DNA of 64,000 bases from Stenopsyche tienmushanensis (Eukaryota; Arthropoda; Insecta; Trichoptera; Stenopsychidae): assembly GCA_008973525.1 (NCBI GenBank), contig WACJ01000040.1, positions 248,001-312,000 on the forward strand. The letters are read 5' to 3'. Shown here in pieces: positions 44,747 to 57,413 of this stretch. The translations under genes and the position numbers were made by a program. Under the pieces are notes generated by a model, which was given only the letters and a program-made list of their open reading frames with translations, had not been told where the DNA came from and did no database searches. Numbering within the stretch: the first letter of the stretch is position 1; the number at the start of each line of letters is the position of its first letter.

Positions 44747-47700
44747 ATGGCAATAGATCTGCTCCAGACTGGATCGATAGTCTGCAGAAGCAACAAGAAA
44801 AGAAAGTTCAATGGAGCGATTTCACGTGTTCTTGTTGTGCTGTTCATATTCGTGCGTCACACCTGCGCCGTTGAAGGTAAATCTCTTCATTACATAACAA
44901 AAAATATAAATTCAAGGGTCTGCATTCCTGTTAAATTATCACTTGATCGTTGGTCTATCTTAATCTTAAACCCTAATCGGGTCGATCTTGTATTGATGAA
45001 ACTCGGACATTAGTATAGTATATTAATATAGTATATTCTAATCTCGGGGAGTTTGGTCCTTCGTTTACAACGGTAAGATGTTGAATGGCAGAGTTTAAAC
45101 GAGGCCGTACGAGCTGCCAAGACGAACAGTGCAGTGGTCGGCCAAATAAGGTAACCATCCCAGAAATAATGAAGAAAATCCACAAAAAGGTATCGGATGA
45201 CCGTCGACTCTAAGTGTGCGAGCAAGCTGACAAGATAGACCTTTCAAAAAATGCTGTACATCGCGTATTGACATGAAAAAACTGTGCACAAGATGGGTGC
45301 CGCGTTTACTCAGAATGGAACAGAAACAGCGTATATAGTTTTTATGGTTGGGGTGAAGTCTAAGCTCGCCGTATGGATCATAGAAAATGCCGCAAAAAGA
45401 CCTAAAAGGGGACGGAGTAGCATAGTAGACGTAGTTTGTATGTCCAATCGGTCCGCTTTTCGGATGGCTGACATGACGAATACTCTGCGTTTTGCGCCAC
45501 AAGCCAATTTGGCCACAAGGAAATTTGATTACGTTCTGGTGACTTTTCTATCGATCAAACCTATCGATGAATATGCATGATGAGCTGTCCGAGTTTCATT
45601 TTGACATCGATAAACACAACGGTTCAAATTGCTTTTTTTTCGCATTTGCATCTAAATAAAGATATTTTTATTTAAGCACAAATACAATTACATCGTTCCT
45701 CTTTGATTTGAATCGATTTGTTTTGATTTTTTTGCATTCAATTGCGTGCATATCGCATGTTTGCGTGTCCGAGTTTCACTTTGAGATTAAGATCGTCGCC
45801 GTTCTCTGCAGTTTTATTACACATTTATGTTTAGAAATATTAATTTCGATCAAATAACATCGATCTATCTGTGGTTTTCCGTAATATGAGAAGACGGAAG
45901 CTTGTAAACGATATATATTAGAGAGATGTGTCCCTATTTTGGTTTTTTTAGGTTGGCTCAAACTACAATGCCTTTTCACTTATATGTTCTTGCAATATAC
46001 AATGGAAATTGTTATGGGCTCCCATTACACGCTGGATTTCTTTTTTAATTTTTCACATGGCCTCATCCTATTTCTCCATTGTGTCATTTTCTGATTCAAA
46101 ATGAAGTTCTGCATATAAATTCGAGATCAGTTTTTTTTATTGTGTTATTGTAGCCTAGGTTATGTTCTAATAGTTTCAAGCAAATGACGACTTCCTATCA
46201 AATACACGTTATTTCTTGAGGAATAAATTTGCTTTTCATACGGATTGATTTATTCAGCCACAGTGCCGTTTTTATGCTCTAACCAGTGATGGTCAACTGA
46301 TAGCCCGTGGGCAGCAAATGGCCCACTAACGTTTCATCCTAACCCGTTAGAATATATCGATACATTGTAAAGAAGATCGCCTTTTAATAATAAAATGGCG
46401 GCAACAGTATTGATCAATTTAAAAAATATATATCAATTGGATTTGTTTTCGGACCAATGCTAGATGTTATTGATTGATTGGCTCTGCTCCAATGCAACGA
46501 TGCATTTTACAACAATGTACTTTCGATTCATTGTGTATTCCAAGAAGACCATTCACCAACTCAAATAATGGCCTGAAGACAGGACAAAATATGTCATCTA
46601 ACTTCCACTTACACAAAATAAATAACATGCATTTCTACTGTGCAAATTTACAACGATGAAATTTTTTAGGAGTGATGAAACACGAATAAGGACGCGACTC
46701 CAGAACAGTACACGAGGCGTCATATAAGCGCCAAGCGTCAAGGTCATAAACAAAATTCCTCAGAGTAGTAAGAGTGATGCTCGTGACGTGAAAATAAACG
46801 CCTGATTTCAAAATAGCACAACAATAGGGCTTTCTGAAAGCGTGATAGATGTGCTATATTGATTGAAAACAATCTAGAAAATATTGCCGCAATGAGTCAG
46901 TTTTTAATTTGGGTCAATTTTAGCTCGAATTTCAGTCTCTGTTTAATCAGTTTAGTCTTGGGATCCGACCGATTGTCTTGGCCGCGGACACAGTCCCGCG
47001 TTATAGTTTTGTTAAAATCATAGATTTTGAATTTGCAGCTACGTGAGTCTTTATTCCAAGAAATTCCGACTCATTTCAATATCTCGATCCAAGATGATGG
47101 TAGCAATATTCCATCCCAACAAAGTAATGCAGCTAGTTTTTTCCGCAACCTTTATGTATTTTCAAACATAAGTGGATTAACCTAGATATCCATTAATCGA
47201 TGGCTTAATCAATTATTTATATTCCAACATAAGAAACAACACGCAACTAGTGATTTAAAAAGAAAACTAAGCATGCTTCAATGAAATCATCGACTTTTTG
47301 GCGCATGTCGAATTACCACAGATTACTAACAAAGGGCCCTACAAATAGGTCAATGGACAATAATCTGAACAATAATAAAACCCTTTTGGTGCCGTACAAC
47401 AAACTAGCGTCGTTAAGAATACTTGCGAAAAGAGCCAACGTCGATATAGCGTCGTATACGCGATGGCGTCTTATTTTTGCATCGTGAGAGAATGGTTGTA
47501 ACAAGGGCGTGGCAAAGCAGGCGCCTGCCACGGGCGCAACTGGGCTGGGGGCGCAAAACGCAGAATACCGACCCGGTCGAGAGTCGCACATGATTTTTAT
47601 TTTACTCAACCATTCTACTTTATATGAACCAATACTGATTGGCTCTGTCCGTTTTTATAATAAATACTAAGTTGTCTAATCCCTCTTTTCTTCGTTATCC

Positions 47701-50700
47701 TTATGTTCAGGTATGGCATCCGATCGCGAGCCGCTCATTCGTCATATCAGCGGTCCGAAAAGCGGACCTATTGAGCATACACACCTTATGGTCACTCCGT
47801 CCTCTTTTAGGGACCCTTTGCGGCATTTTCTATGATACCATCACGGAAGCAACGTAGCTCCTAGACACATTCTATCATAGTATTTTTTTTACAACAATAA
47901 CCGCCATATGTACGTCAGGTCGGGCATTTTTGGGACTTTCTTTGTATATTATTTTAAAACATACATTATAATAGTATTTAATAAATTGCATTTATAATAG
48001 TATTAGTTAACTTAAAAAAATGGATTTCTGGGGGAGGGGGGCGTTAAATTAGATACTTGCCACGGGCGCTTCATACCCTAGTTACGGCTCTGTTTCCTAG
48101 TGTTATATAATTCAAGCCGAAACTCCCAAGCTTCCAGCTAATAAGGCTCAAATCAATATCCTTTCGTTTAATAAAATATATTATTATTAGGGAATCCAAT
48201 CCCGAGCTAAAATTTCGATCCCGGAATTCCGAGATTGCATTAGATCATCCCGGGATCAGTCTCGGGATTCCGGGACCGAGATTTTCAATGGTTCAAGAAA
48301 TTACATTGATAAATTTGATTAAAATTACTAATATTTCAAGTTGATGACCGCGTGAGACCCCATTTTCATATAGCACCAGACACGGACTAAAACTCGCAAA
48401 ATTCCCGATTTCCCAACAAATTATTTATTTCCATCGATGCAAATAAATACTTATACACTACAATACTTTTATGTGATTCGTAATTATATTACGGAGGAAT
48501 ACAAAATTTCTAAACCCCGTATCTACTATATTTCATATCGATATTCCCATTATTAGAGTCGAGGTGTAGTAAATACATCACCGGTAGGCAAAGGTTAATA
48601 TAACAATTTGAAAAACATAGATGTACTGTATATATTTATACATAGATTAGACAGTTACTGCCCCTAGGCGTCGCCTAAGCTCTCTAATTAGTAGTTACGC
48701 CAGTGTTTCCAAGCGTCCAGATTTCGGTGGGAATGTCTCGATTTAGTAGCCTTCGTCGCGCTGGTGAGGTGTACGATTTATGTTAGATAAAAAATTCAAT
48801 CCCGAAAACAATACGTTAAGCCTTTGATGAAGCCTTGGCTTTATATATAAGGTGCATCCCAAAAGTCATGAAACATAATTTTTTGCAACACCCCTACTGG
48901 TTGCAACGTATTCAAACTGCTTGGGTGTGGTGGGGAAAACTATTAGCTTTATAGTGCATCAAAATTCAGTTTGCTGTGAACATCAATAGAATCAGGATAG
49001 CTGATTTAGTGCACCCTTGTTTCGATACGCGCAATGGTGGATACTTCCAAACAACGTTGGATGATCAAATTTGGGCGACCTAAAACCGAAGAAGGCCAGG
49101 ATGAGCAAATCCATATTGAATACAATGTTGATTTGTCTTTTTTGATACCAAAATGTTTGTACCTTAAGGACAGATCGTCAACGCTGCCTATTGCGCTGGA
49201 TATTCTGGGAATATTGAGGAAAAGGGACTACCTATCATGACAATGATCCTGGTGAAACGCAGCGTGGCAATGCTGTTGTCATGGCGAGATGTTGTCAATA
49301 AATCTTTTTAAAAAATATATATATTTCATGACTTTTGGGATAACTTGTATTATCCTTCCAGTTAAATTTCAACTCGAGCATGATGGAATCGTGTCCATTA
49401 AGAGCGGAGAAAGTGCTCCAAAATAGCGTGGAAGTCAGAATTTCACCAATTGAATTGAGACAATGGAAGGTACTCCCGCAATATTTGGTCGCACATCTCC
49501 GATCCATATCCGATAATGCTTATTCCCACGGTATCGTCACGCTTTTTTTCTCACGGTCCATCACGAGCCATCTGAACTGTGAAGCCCCGGACTACGCTTC
49601 GTTTGGCCCCAGCAATGCGACCCGGTTTTTATTTTTCACAGCCGATAGCCGGCGATCAACGACCGGAAAATTGATATTGCTTTCGATTGGAATTATATAT
49701 TATTTCCACTCTTGCGCTCGGCGAAAATGGAATCTTTCCGAAAGGCGGATCGGACCTCTCCAAGCGGAGACATGTTGCATTCGTCGACGCTAATCGATGA
49801 ACTTGTACTTTCGACTTGTTTGCATGTCTCGCACGAGAGCTCACGCGCGCCTCTTAATATTCACAGAACGTTAGCTCGGTTCAATTGACTTTCACACTTT
49901 GGCTGAATGTTTTTTTGACCTCGTTTTCTATCGCTCCCGAGTTAAATAGTCACCGTCGCTGACATTTTATTGCAGCCTTTGCCGTGTTAACATGTTTTTA
50001 TTGCTGCCCATTTTTCATATGGTGATTTCTCGCAGAACGTATGTGTGCTCGAATAAGCCACAATTTGGGCTGGCGAATCGTTTTTGAAATCTAAATGACA
50101 TCCTCGAAAGCGGTCCGCTCTCCAATAAATCTATACTTTCTATGTTTATGAGCATTTTGTGAATTGAAAACTGTTCTCATTGACGCCAATCTGACATCTT
50201 TGTGGATTTTTTATGACACATCCGTGGGCTCCATTAACCGTACTGTTGTGCTGGTATAGTTGTTCAACTCCTGAACACTTATTATTAGACCATACCACAT
50301 GAACGTTCGAAGTCCGTACAAAGAGTCATTCAATGGGGACGCTCGAAATTTGTTTGGTTATAGCAACCCGGCATGCGTTGCAATGACACGTCTCGCATAA
50401 CAAACTGCGTACACAAACAATATTTTTACAATAACTATGTTATTCCCGCAAGCGTAAACAATAATTTGACAAAGTTTTATTGCAATCGGATTAACGGTAT
50501 GACAGCGCATTAAATACGGACAAACAAACATTATTTTTTTATTTTGTATATTAAACTATGCCTATATTACTCGCGCAATCCTTAGCAATAAGTGGACAAA
50601 GTTTTGTCGCAATCTGATGAACGGTATGACAGCACATTACATACGAACAAACAGAGACTAATTTTTATATATTAGATTATTTAGCCACAATGGACATTTT

Positions 50701-53700
50701 GCACGAGCCGATATTTAAACGACATTATATTCCATACTTAATGCCATAAAATATTCTTTCAAATAAAAGAAAAATTGAGTGGATATCTAATACACAACTC
50801 GTTTCCACAAATCTCCATGACTTTGTCTTTTTAACGGTTTTACAGAATTTAAAAAAGTTCGGGATTGTTTCGAAAAAAAAAGGATATTTCTATCAGAGCC
50901 ATAACAAGGATATGAAGCGCCCGTTGCAAGTATCTAACTTGCGCCCCATCTCTTGCGACCTCATTTGGCGCGACTCACCTATGTAAGTTAGCCTCTGAGG
51001 GAGCTTCTGTGATCGTTCAAATCATTGATAATGCCATAAAAGACGAACGGAGTGGCTACAGCGTCTATGTGTCCAACCGGTCCGCTTTTAGGACCGCTGA
51101 TATGACGAATGAACGCTCCGCGATCGGACGCCACACCTGAACATGTCTACAAGTCGATTACGAACTCATTACAAAACGGAGAAAGCCCAAAGAAGAGTGC
51201 TGCTTTGCCACGCCCTTGTTACTACGGCTCTAAATTCTATTTATCTACCTAGAGCCTATAAAAAAGGTTTGGCCAGATCTAGATTTTTCTTCATAGGATT
51301 TGAACAGAATATCACGTATTTCTTTGTGAAGCTCACTCACCCAAGTACACACAAGTAGACTCACAAGCAAATGCTCGAACTATTGTATCTGGATTAGCTT
51401 TCACTGTGGCTTTTAAATCTTCATCACTAACGACAGTTTTGGGTCTCCCTGGAGGCTCATTGTCGCTCCTCCGAAAGCTCTATCAATATTTATATCGGCT
51501 TTTGCGACGCCATCCTATTGAAAATCTCTCCGTATTTAAAGACAATTGAAGACTATGGAATCTTTGTCAATTTTAAATAGTCGAATTTCGTCGCCGACCC
51601 AGCCGGCATAAGCTCGCAATGAAATAAAGACAACAATATTTTCGACCGAATGTAAAATTTAAACAACTCACTCGATCAGTCTTCGGGCAACTTCGTTTCA
51701 TACAGTTTCTGAGACGTTCAGGTATGGCATCGGATCGCGAAGCGCTCAATCATCATAGCAGCGGTCCGAAAAGCGGACCGATTGAACATACAAACCTTAT
51801 GGCCACTTGCCGCCAACTATACGTTAGGTTGAGTACTTTTGGGACTATCTTTGTATATCATTTAATATATTGCATATATAATGCATATTTAATATAATTA
51901 GATACTGGGCGCTTCGTATCCTAGTTACGGCTCTGCAAAATATGTCAAATTATCTCATTTAAAAGAAAGATTTATAAATGATCCACAAGTTAAAAATAAT
52001 TGAGAAGCCCTTTAGAAATCCTTCACAAATAAATATATATATATATTTAACCCTTTAATGCCCTAAGATCGATATTTTGATTTTAGAGGAATTGCCAAAA
52101 ATACCGTGAGCTGATATATCGGTTTTTTTAAATTTTTATCCAGTATTTTCGGCATAAACCTATAAATAATCAAAAGGTATTTAAATGGTTAATAGATCCA
52201 AACATAATCAGTGTTTAAAGTCACTCAAAAAAGTATACACCTGTAGGCGGTCACATGATTTAATAAACGGACTTCAATTTGAAAACTGAAAGCTCATACA
52301 AAATACTACATAAATTCAGATTTTTCTCAGCTTTATTGCAGCGAATTCATTGATAATTCATGATTTGTTATGGATTTATTAAAAATTTTCCAATGACATT
52401 TGAGAATTTTAAACGTTCCGACTGAAACGTCTGCCGTTATCTTACACAATGTATTTAATTCAAAATTTGATCATTTCAATCTAAATTGCATTATCCGATG
52501 TATTTATACGACTGAGCAAACGTCGACTTATCCAGAAATTCATCATAATGTAAGAAATTCAAAACAAATATAATAACGGCCTGTTTTGTTGATCTTTTGA
52601 TTTTAAAACATTGTTTTGATCGTTTAAATATGAAACTAAATTATAAAATGCGTTCATGTGTTCAGTCTTATCATATGAATTAAATCACTTGAAGCTAAAG
52701 AAGGCAACGGCAAAATAATGCTTTAAATTACATATTGATTCCGGTTAAATACGTGAATATAAATAGATGATATAACATTAAAATACAATAAAAAGCAATC
52801 AAATTGTTTATGCAATACTGAATATAATTTTCAATTGTCCTTGTATTATACAGGTATCCTCGGCTTGGGTGCTCGACTTGTACAAGGAGCACTCGGTTTA
52901 CCGCAATCCTGTATGCATGGAGGTGCTGCGAGATCGTGCTCACTTGCGCTAGCGTGCTGGGCTCGTGGAGGTTCAAGAGCTCCCGGTTGCGGTGACGGAT
53001 GGCTTTTTTCCTGCTGCATTTATGAACAAAATTCCCAAACGCAACCGAGTCAGATCCAAGATAACTTCATTCAAAGGTTGAATTTTATATATTTGGCTAC
53101 AATAAATCAAATTATAGTGTATTCTATATAATATATATAATATTGCAGTCCTCCATTTGTTGCAACGTATAAATGGGATCCGCTAGAAGAAGGAAGCACT
53201 TGGCGTAGGAGATCAAGCATTCCGAGCAATGTATTCAGACGAAGAATAGACGATGATTATGACGAAGTAAAATATATATTTTGTTAATGAAATTTAATTT
53301 GCACGATTAAAATAATCATTTCATAATGTACGTTTTCAAGGAAAATGATTGTGGAGTAGCCGGAGGAGGTTTATCAGAAAATATTATTCAAAAGCGAATC
53401 ATAGGCGGACGAGCTGCACAATTTGCTGAATTTCCATGGCAAGCGCACATACGAATTGGCGATTATCAATGTGGAGGAGTTTTAGGTATTTAAAATTTGT
53501 TCTAATGCAATGCAGCCGTTCATTTCAAATCATAATAGGACTTCATTCTAGTATCGAGATGGTTCGTTGCCACGGCTGCTCATTGCGTGCAACGCGCTCG
53601 AGCCAGAGATATAGCAGTCTGGCTGGGGGCTCTCGATACAAGAGCGCAAGCGCCTCCTGCTGAAAAACACAGGTTAAAATTTATTTAAGCGTATTCAAAA

Positions 53701-54533
53701 AGAAATATAGAAATATAAATGAATTATTTTGAATTACAGAGTTAGTCAAAAAATAGTGCATCCGCTATTCAGATATCGAGTGACGCAGCCTGATCGATAT
53801 GATCTCGCTCTGTTGATGTTAACAAGACCAGCGGGCATCGGAACGCACGTCCTTCCCGTTTGCTTACCAAATCCATCGTGGAATGCGTTGGATTATAGCA
53901 ATAACGTCGCACAAGTATTGTTCATCTATAAAAATAATATAATAAATATGAAACATTTATCATAACAACGACAAAATATTTCAGGATGTGTCCGATTTAA
54001 GTTCCGAATGGAATTTCAACGGTCCTTTAGCGGGACGCACAGCGCTCGTTGCCGGTTGGGGCAGCACTGGACATGGATCGGCTCCCAGAGGCACTCACCG
54101 ACTGAGATCTGCCATTGTTCCTATTCTAAGTAAGAACGTTTCATAATAAATGTACATATTTATTACAAGTATTTGATTGTTTATAATTTCAAAGGTACCG
54201 AAGAATGCATAATGTGGCATAGAAGTAAGCAAATATCCGTAGAGATTCACTCCGAAATGATATGCGCCGGACATTCAGACGGACATCAAGACGCATGCCT
54301 CGGTAAATTATTCAAATACACGCCGATATTAAACATTTAAATGCAATTTAATCGAGGATTGTCGGTCGTCGATAGGTGATTCGGGTGGACCTCTGGTGAT
54401 TTTAAAAGACGGACGCTATTATTTGGTCGGAATAACGAGCGCCGGATTCGGCTGCGGAGTCGATCACCAGCCGGGGATCTATCACAACGTCCTGGTGACC
54501 AGTCCGTGGATAAAGCACATCATCTGGAGGTGA
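44747..54533 (+). CDS. Secreted clip-like-domain trypsin-family serine protease
   Basis: Nine exons: 44747-44876, 52854-53076, 53149-53266, 53341-53485, 53552-53672, 53740-53914, 53985-54129, 54195-54302, 54376-54533. All introns are GT..AG, phases match, and the product is 440 residues. Exon 1 (start GCAGCCATGG) encodes a signal peptide with core VLVVLFIF, probably cut after HTCA (about residue 41). Its phase-1 end fits the exon at 52854. A Cys-rich segment (SCMHGG..SCSLALACW..PGCGDGWLFSCC) has six cysteines ending in CC, like a clip domain. A basic linker leads to the activation site R176/IIGG. The triad is His216 (TAAHC), Asp267 (DRYDLALL) and Ser391 (GDSGGPL). Asp385 at the base of the S1 pocket predicts trypsin-like cleavage after Arg/Lys. 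It is an extracellular zymogen related to Stubble/CLIP proteases. Its exact substrate is unknown. Confidence 0.9.
44994..45603 (+). mobile_element. Decayed mariner copy split by another repeat
   Basis: Possible terminal repeats are TGATGAAACTCGGACA (44994-45010) and TGTCCGAGTTTCAT (about 45588-45601). From 45085 the plus strand reads MAEFKRGRTSCQDEQCSGRPNK and then EIMKKIHKKVSDDRRL. This is the N-terminal part of a mariner transposase. After about 45340 the frame is lost into a hairpin-repeat copy. It is non-functional. Confidence 0.65.
45350..45525 (+). repeat. GGTCCGCTTTTCGGACC hairpin repeat, copy 2
   Basis: It shares GCCGTATGGATCATAGAAAATGCCGCA, TTGTATGTCCAATCGGTCCG and GACATGACGAAT with the other copies. 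The hairpin (45449-45467) has one mismatch pair. Confidence 0.55.
46283..46330 (+). repeat. hAT-like terminal sequence
   Basis: CAGTGATGGTCAACTGATAGCCCGTGGGC..GGCCCACTAA resembles the terminal inverted repeat and subterminal GGCCC motif of hAT transposons. The matching other end was not found. Confidence 0.35.
47410..47495 (+). repeat. Dispersed repeat, mate of 1531-1610
   Basis: ACTTGCGAAAAGAGCCAACG..ATAGCGTCGTATACGCGATGGCG is the reverse complement, with a few changes, of the block at 1531-1610. Confidence 0.5.
47700..48112 (-). repeat. GGTCCGCTTTTCGGACC hairpin repeat, copy 3
   Basis: Inverted copy with the hairpin at 47751-47768. It runs to an end reading GATACTTGCCACGGGCGCTTC, then CATACCCTAGTTACGGCTCTG (the element terminus CAGAGCCGTAACTAGGGTATG on the minus strand). 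It also contains GTAGCTTCCGTGATGG-like sequence shared with copy 1. Confidence 0.6.
48188..48330. repeat. Cluster of ATCCCGG motifs
   Basis: Several variants of AATCCCGA/ATCCCGGAATTCCG occur in both orientations within 110 bp. A further TCAATCCCGAAAAC lies at 48797. This looks like the fold-back end of a DNA transposon, but the element borders are unresolved. Confidence 0.3.
48855..49341. mobile_element. Non-autonomous Tc1/mariner-type element with terminal repeats
   Basis: The ends are CATCCCAAAAGTCATGAAACATA (left) and TATATTTCATGACTTTTGGGAT (right), an inverted repeat of about 20 bp at a 487-bp distance. The inside has a short ORF (49034-49240) with no catalytic motifs recognised. It is a deleted or MITE-like copy. 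Confidence 0.65.
50380..50690 (-). repeat. Two inverted copies of the TTCGTATTTAATGCGCTG family
   Basis: Copies at 50380-50530 (CGCATTAAATACGGACAAACAAAC end) and 50545-50690 (CACATTACATACGAACAAACAG end) lie in tandem. Both contain GACAAAGTTTT(A/G)T(C/T)GCAATC. They match 28000-28175 and 37000-37155. Confidence 0.6.
50895..51250 (+). repeat. GGTCCGCTTTTCGGACC hairpin repeat, copy 4
   Basis: It starts CAGAGCCATAACAAGGATATGAAGCGCCCG, the same terminus as copies 3 and 5. It continues through CACCTATGTAAGTTAGCCTCTGA, the hairpin (51078-51096) and GCGATCGGACGCCACACCTGAACATG. It ends around a CCACGCCCTTGTTACTACGGCTCT-like sequence. This is the most complete copy. Confidence 0.65.
51715..51945 (-). 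repeat. GGTCCGCTTTTCGGACC hairpin repeat, copy 5
   Basis: Inverted copy with perfect hairpin CGGTCCGAAAAGCGGACCG (51762-51780). It ends at CTAGTTACGGCTCTG. Confidence 0.65.
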
Positions 54534-57413
54534 TATTATCGAATTTAATAAGTAATGCCGCGATTGAAACCGGGGAGCTATTTTTGACTGAGATATTAAT
54601 GCGGCATGCAGCGCTATGGAGTCTCTATTCTACCAATTACTAAGACGATGCATACAATCTAATAAGTGTTAACACGTAACCATTATGTATTAAAATCCTA
54701 TATTCATGTATAACAAAATAATTAGCAACTTAAAAACATGATCTCTTGATTTAGTTATAAAAATTATTTATTTTTGTATGTATAAATGACAATTCTATTC
54801 ATTAAATTATTCATATTTACATGCGTGTGATCATTTTTACCTAACTTTGTCCATTGAGGGGAATTTTGATCCTTTCGCTTCATAAAATATTTTATCGTAT
54901 TTCTCATGTTGATCTGCATTTTTACCTGCGTAATAAGAAATCCTTTCGCATCATATGTTTGGAAAAACCTATAATTGTTATATTTATTTTTACCTGTGCT
55001 ACAGAAAATATTTTTGCATCCATGTCTGTAAAAACTAGATGATGACTGTGATTCAGGAAATAGATATCCTTGTAAAGGTAACATGTATACTGGAAAAGAA
55101 GGAGGTCAGATGCCGCACATCTGAGCCTGGGTAATTGGAGAGAGGCCCAGGAAAGAGGACAATGGCAGTAAGCGTTGTCGGTGGCCGGGACTCTCTTATA
55201 GAGCTGAGTTGACCGGATATACAACAAGCTTTTCATTGACGGGAGGTAATAAAAACATTAATTGACAGAAGGGTTAATGAAGGACAGGCTATGAAACGAA
55301 TGCTATAAAACTGGTTCATAAAATATTTTAGATATTTATTTTCGCAATTCATCATGCGATACATTTCATAAAAAACAATGATTCAACGCAAAAAATATAA
55401 AATTGAAATAATTTTTACATACATACATGTTGAAAAACCTTTTCGATTTGATACGACAAAGAAGAGTAATCATTTTAAAGACTATTACACCAGAGTTTAA
55501 AACATCTTCTTAACGACACTTGCAATTTTGAAAATTAAGACTAGAATCTGAACTACAATTTGAAAGAGCTTATTCCGTAATGTGCTCGACAGAGTGCAAT
55601 TCTTTGATTATCGATAAATACGTAAGCGGTTACATCAATCATCTACAAATTCGCCAAGTACAATGCCATTTTTACTATTCAATTAGGATCACAAATATAG
55701 AATGTTACAATTAAATTTTAATAGGAGAAATTATATATATATCGTAAACGTGTATTATGATTAAAAAATGCATCGACGTGTTTTGAATCGATAAATTGAA
55801 AAAATGTATTCAATCATCATTTACGAATATGTTGTAAAATAAAATTGCTGTGAGCTTTGTAAATTTATATATCTAAAAAAATAATACCGCTAATCAGTCA
55901 CTTACTATTGGAAATATAAACACAAATTTAAAAAAGATATTATTTACATTGAATCAACGTGATAGATACCAGAAAACGAATATTATTTTTAGCAACAAAG
56001 ACGGCAAGACCAAATATTGCATTAAGTTCAAATTTCAATAGTGTCAATTTAAAAACAATAATATTTTCTGGTACACTAAATAGCATTTTTCAATCGATAT
56101 TACTGCTAAAAATTAATTCACGTATAAATAAATCATTTTGGTTTTTCATAAATCATATAAAACATACATCATAAGCTTCAAAATATTACATTTGTATATA
56201 ACGTAACATATATTTATACAGCGTGTGGCAGGGAATTAATAATAAATCACTAAAATGTACGCCTCTAAGGCAAACGCTCGCTCCTTTCACGTCCAACGTC
56301 CACAGTCAAATGAGCTCGGAATAACTATCGTTTCAGGATGCATATTTCAAATGAAAAAGTTCCCCTGCCGCACCCTGTATATGCCCAATATAAAACTTAT
56401 AAAAATGCATATTTAACCCTTTGGTTGCTACGAGGTTTTGAAAATGCTATTGAGGACTGCTACCAAATACTTGTTTTGTAAAAAAATAAATTGGCAATTC
56501 CCTTTAAGTCATGTCATTTTTTCGATGTGCTCTCTTCAAAATTCATAAATCATCATAGCTTCCTTTAGTTCATAAAGCAGTAAGGATGTATTTTGAAGTT
56601 TGTCATGAGTATGGGTTATTTCCCAACCATCTAAGGAAGGTCGAAATCGATAGCAACGATCCGATAAATTATAATATACAATTTTATAAAATTATGTGCA
56701 TGTGTAAAAAATGTGCACGCATAGAAAATATTTATATTCGAGAAACTATGATGTCATCCTCGCCGTCAATAGCAGTCTAAGGGTTAATGAAATTAAAAAT
56801 GTATCTGAATGCCAATGAAAATGAAGCTGACAATGTGCGACTAAAATAAAAGTAAACAGCACATTTAGATGAAACAGTGCCTTCGACCAATATACGTTTA
56901 TATTCTCCGATAAATAAAAGCATTGGTTACATTCAGAATCTTCAATTGAAAATAATTTCGTACACACAAATATATATTCAATAATCTAATTCCAATAATT
57001 TCCACTTTTTATACACTCGACTAGCAATTATCCTCACAGCTAAAAATTTCTTTACAATTCAACTTTAAGCACACACTTTTGAATTCGTCAACTCTGAGGA
57101 TAACTAACGCAACTCGATCATAAACCAAATTAAAAAAACAATTGTACAAGTGTTATCAACTATATAATTTATCCATCATTAAAACGCTCCTGGCGCTCTC
57201 ACAATTAACGCCCTTCCATGTTTAACAACACATCATATATTTATAATACCGAAAAGTATAAACAAATTTATAATAATTTTACCGATTTACTCAGTAAAAA
57301 TTCAGCACACATAAACGTGTCTTTCAAACTATATAGCTTCACAATGGCAAATTTACAAAATGAGCCATTTAAATGTAATATACAAAATATATACATAAAG
57401 CATGTTCACATCT
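54534..57413. other. Intergenic region between protease and zinc-finger genes
   Basis: The two genes converge here. A retroelement tail scrap lies at about 55095-55190 (LSLGNWREAQERGQWQ-like) and a MITE at 56219-56386. The rest is AT-rich. No unambiguous AATAAA was found right after the protease stop. Confidence 0.45.
56219..56386. repeat. MITE with TACAG..CTGTA ends
   Basis: The ends TACAGCGTGTGGCAGGGAA and TTCCCCTGCCGCACCCTGTA are inverted repeats 168 bp apart. Flanking TA dinucleotides fit a mariner-type target site. Confidence 0.65.

Larger units (their letters stand above)
44877..52853 (+). other. Intron 1 of the protease gene, rich in repeats
   Basis: This 7977-bp intron is bordered by GAAG/GTAAAT and TATACAG/GT. 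The other seven introns are only 63-79 bp long. Its size comes largely from inserted elements listed separately. Between them I see no exon-like sequence with matching phases. Confidence 0.7.
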
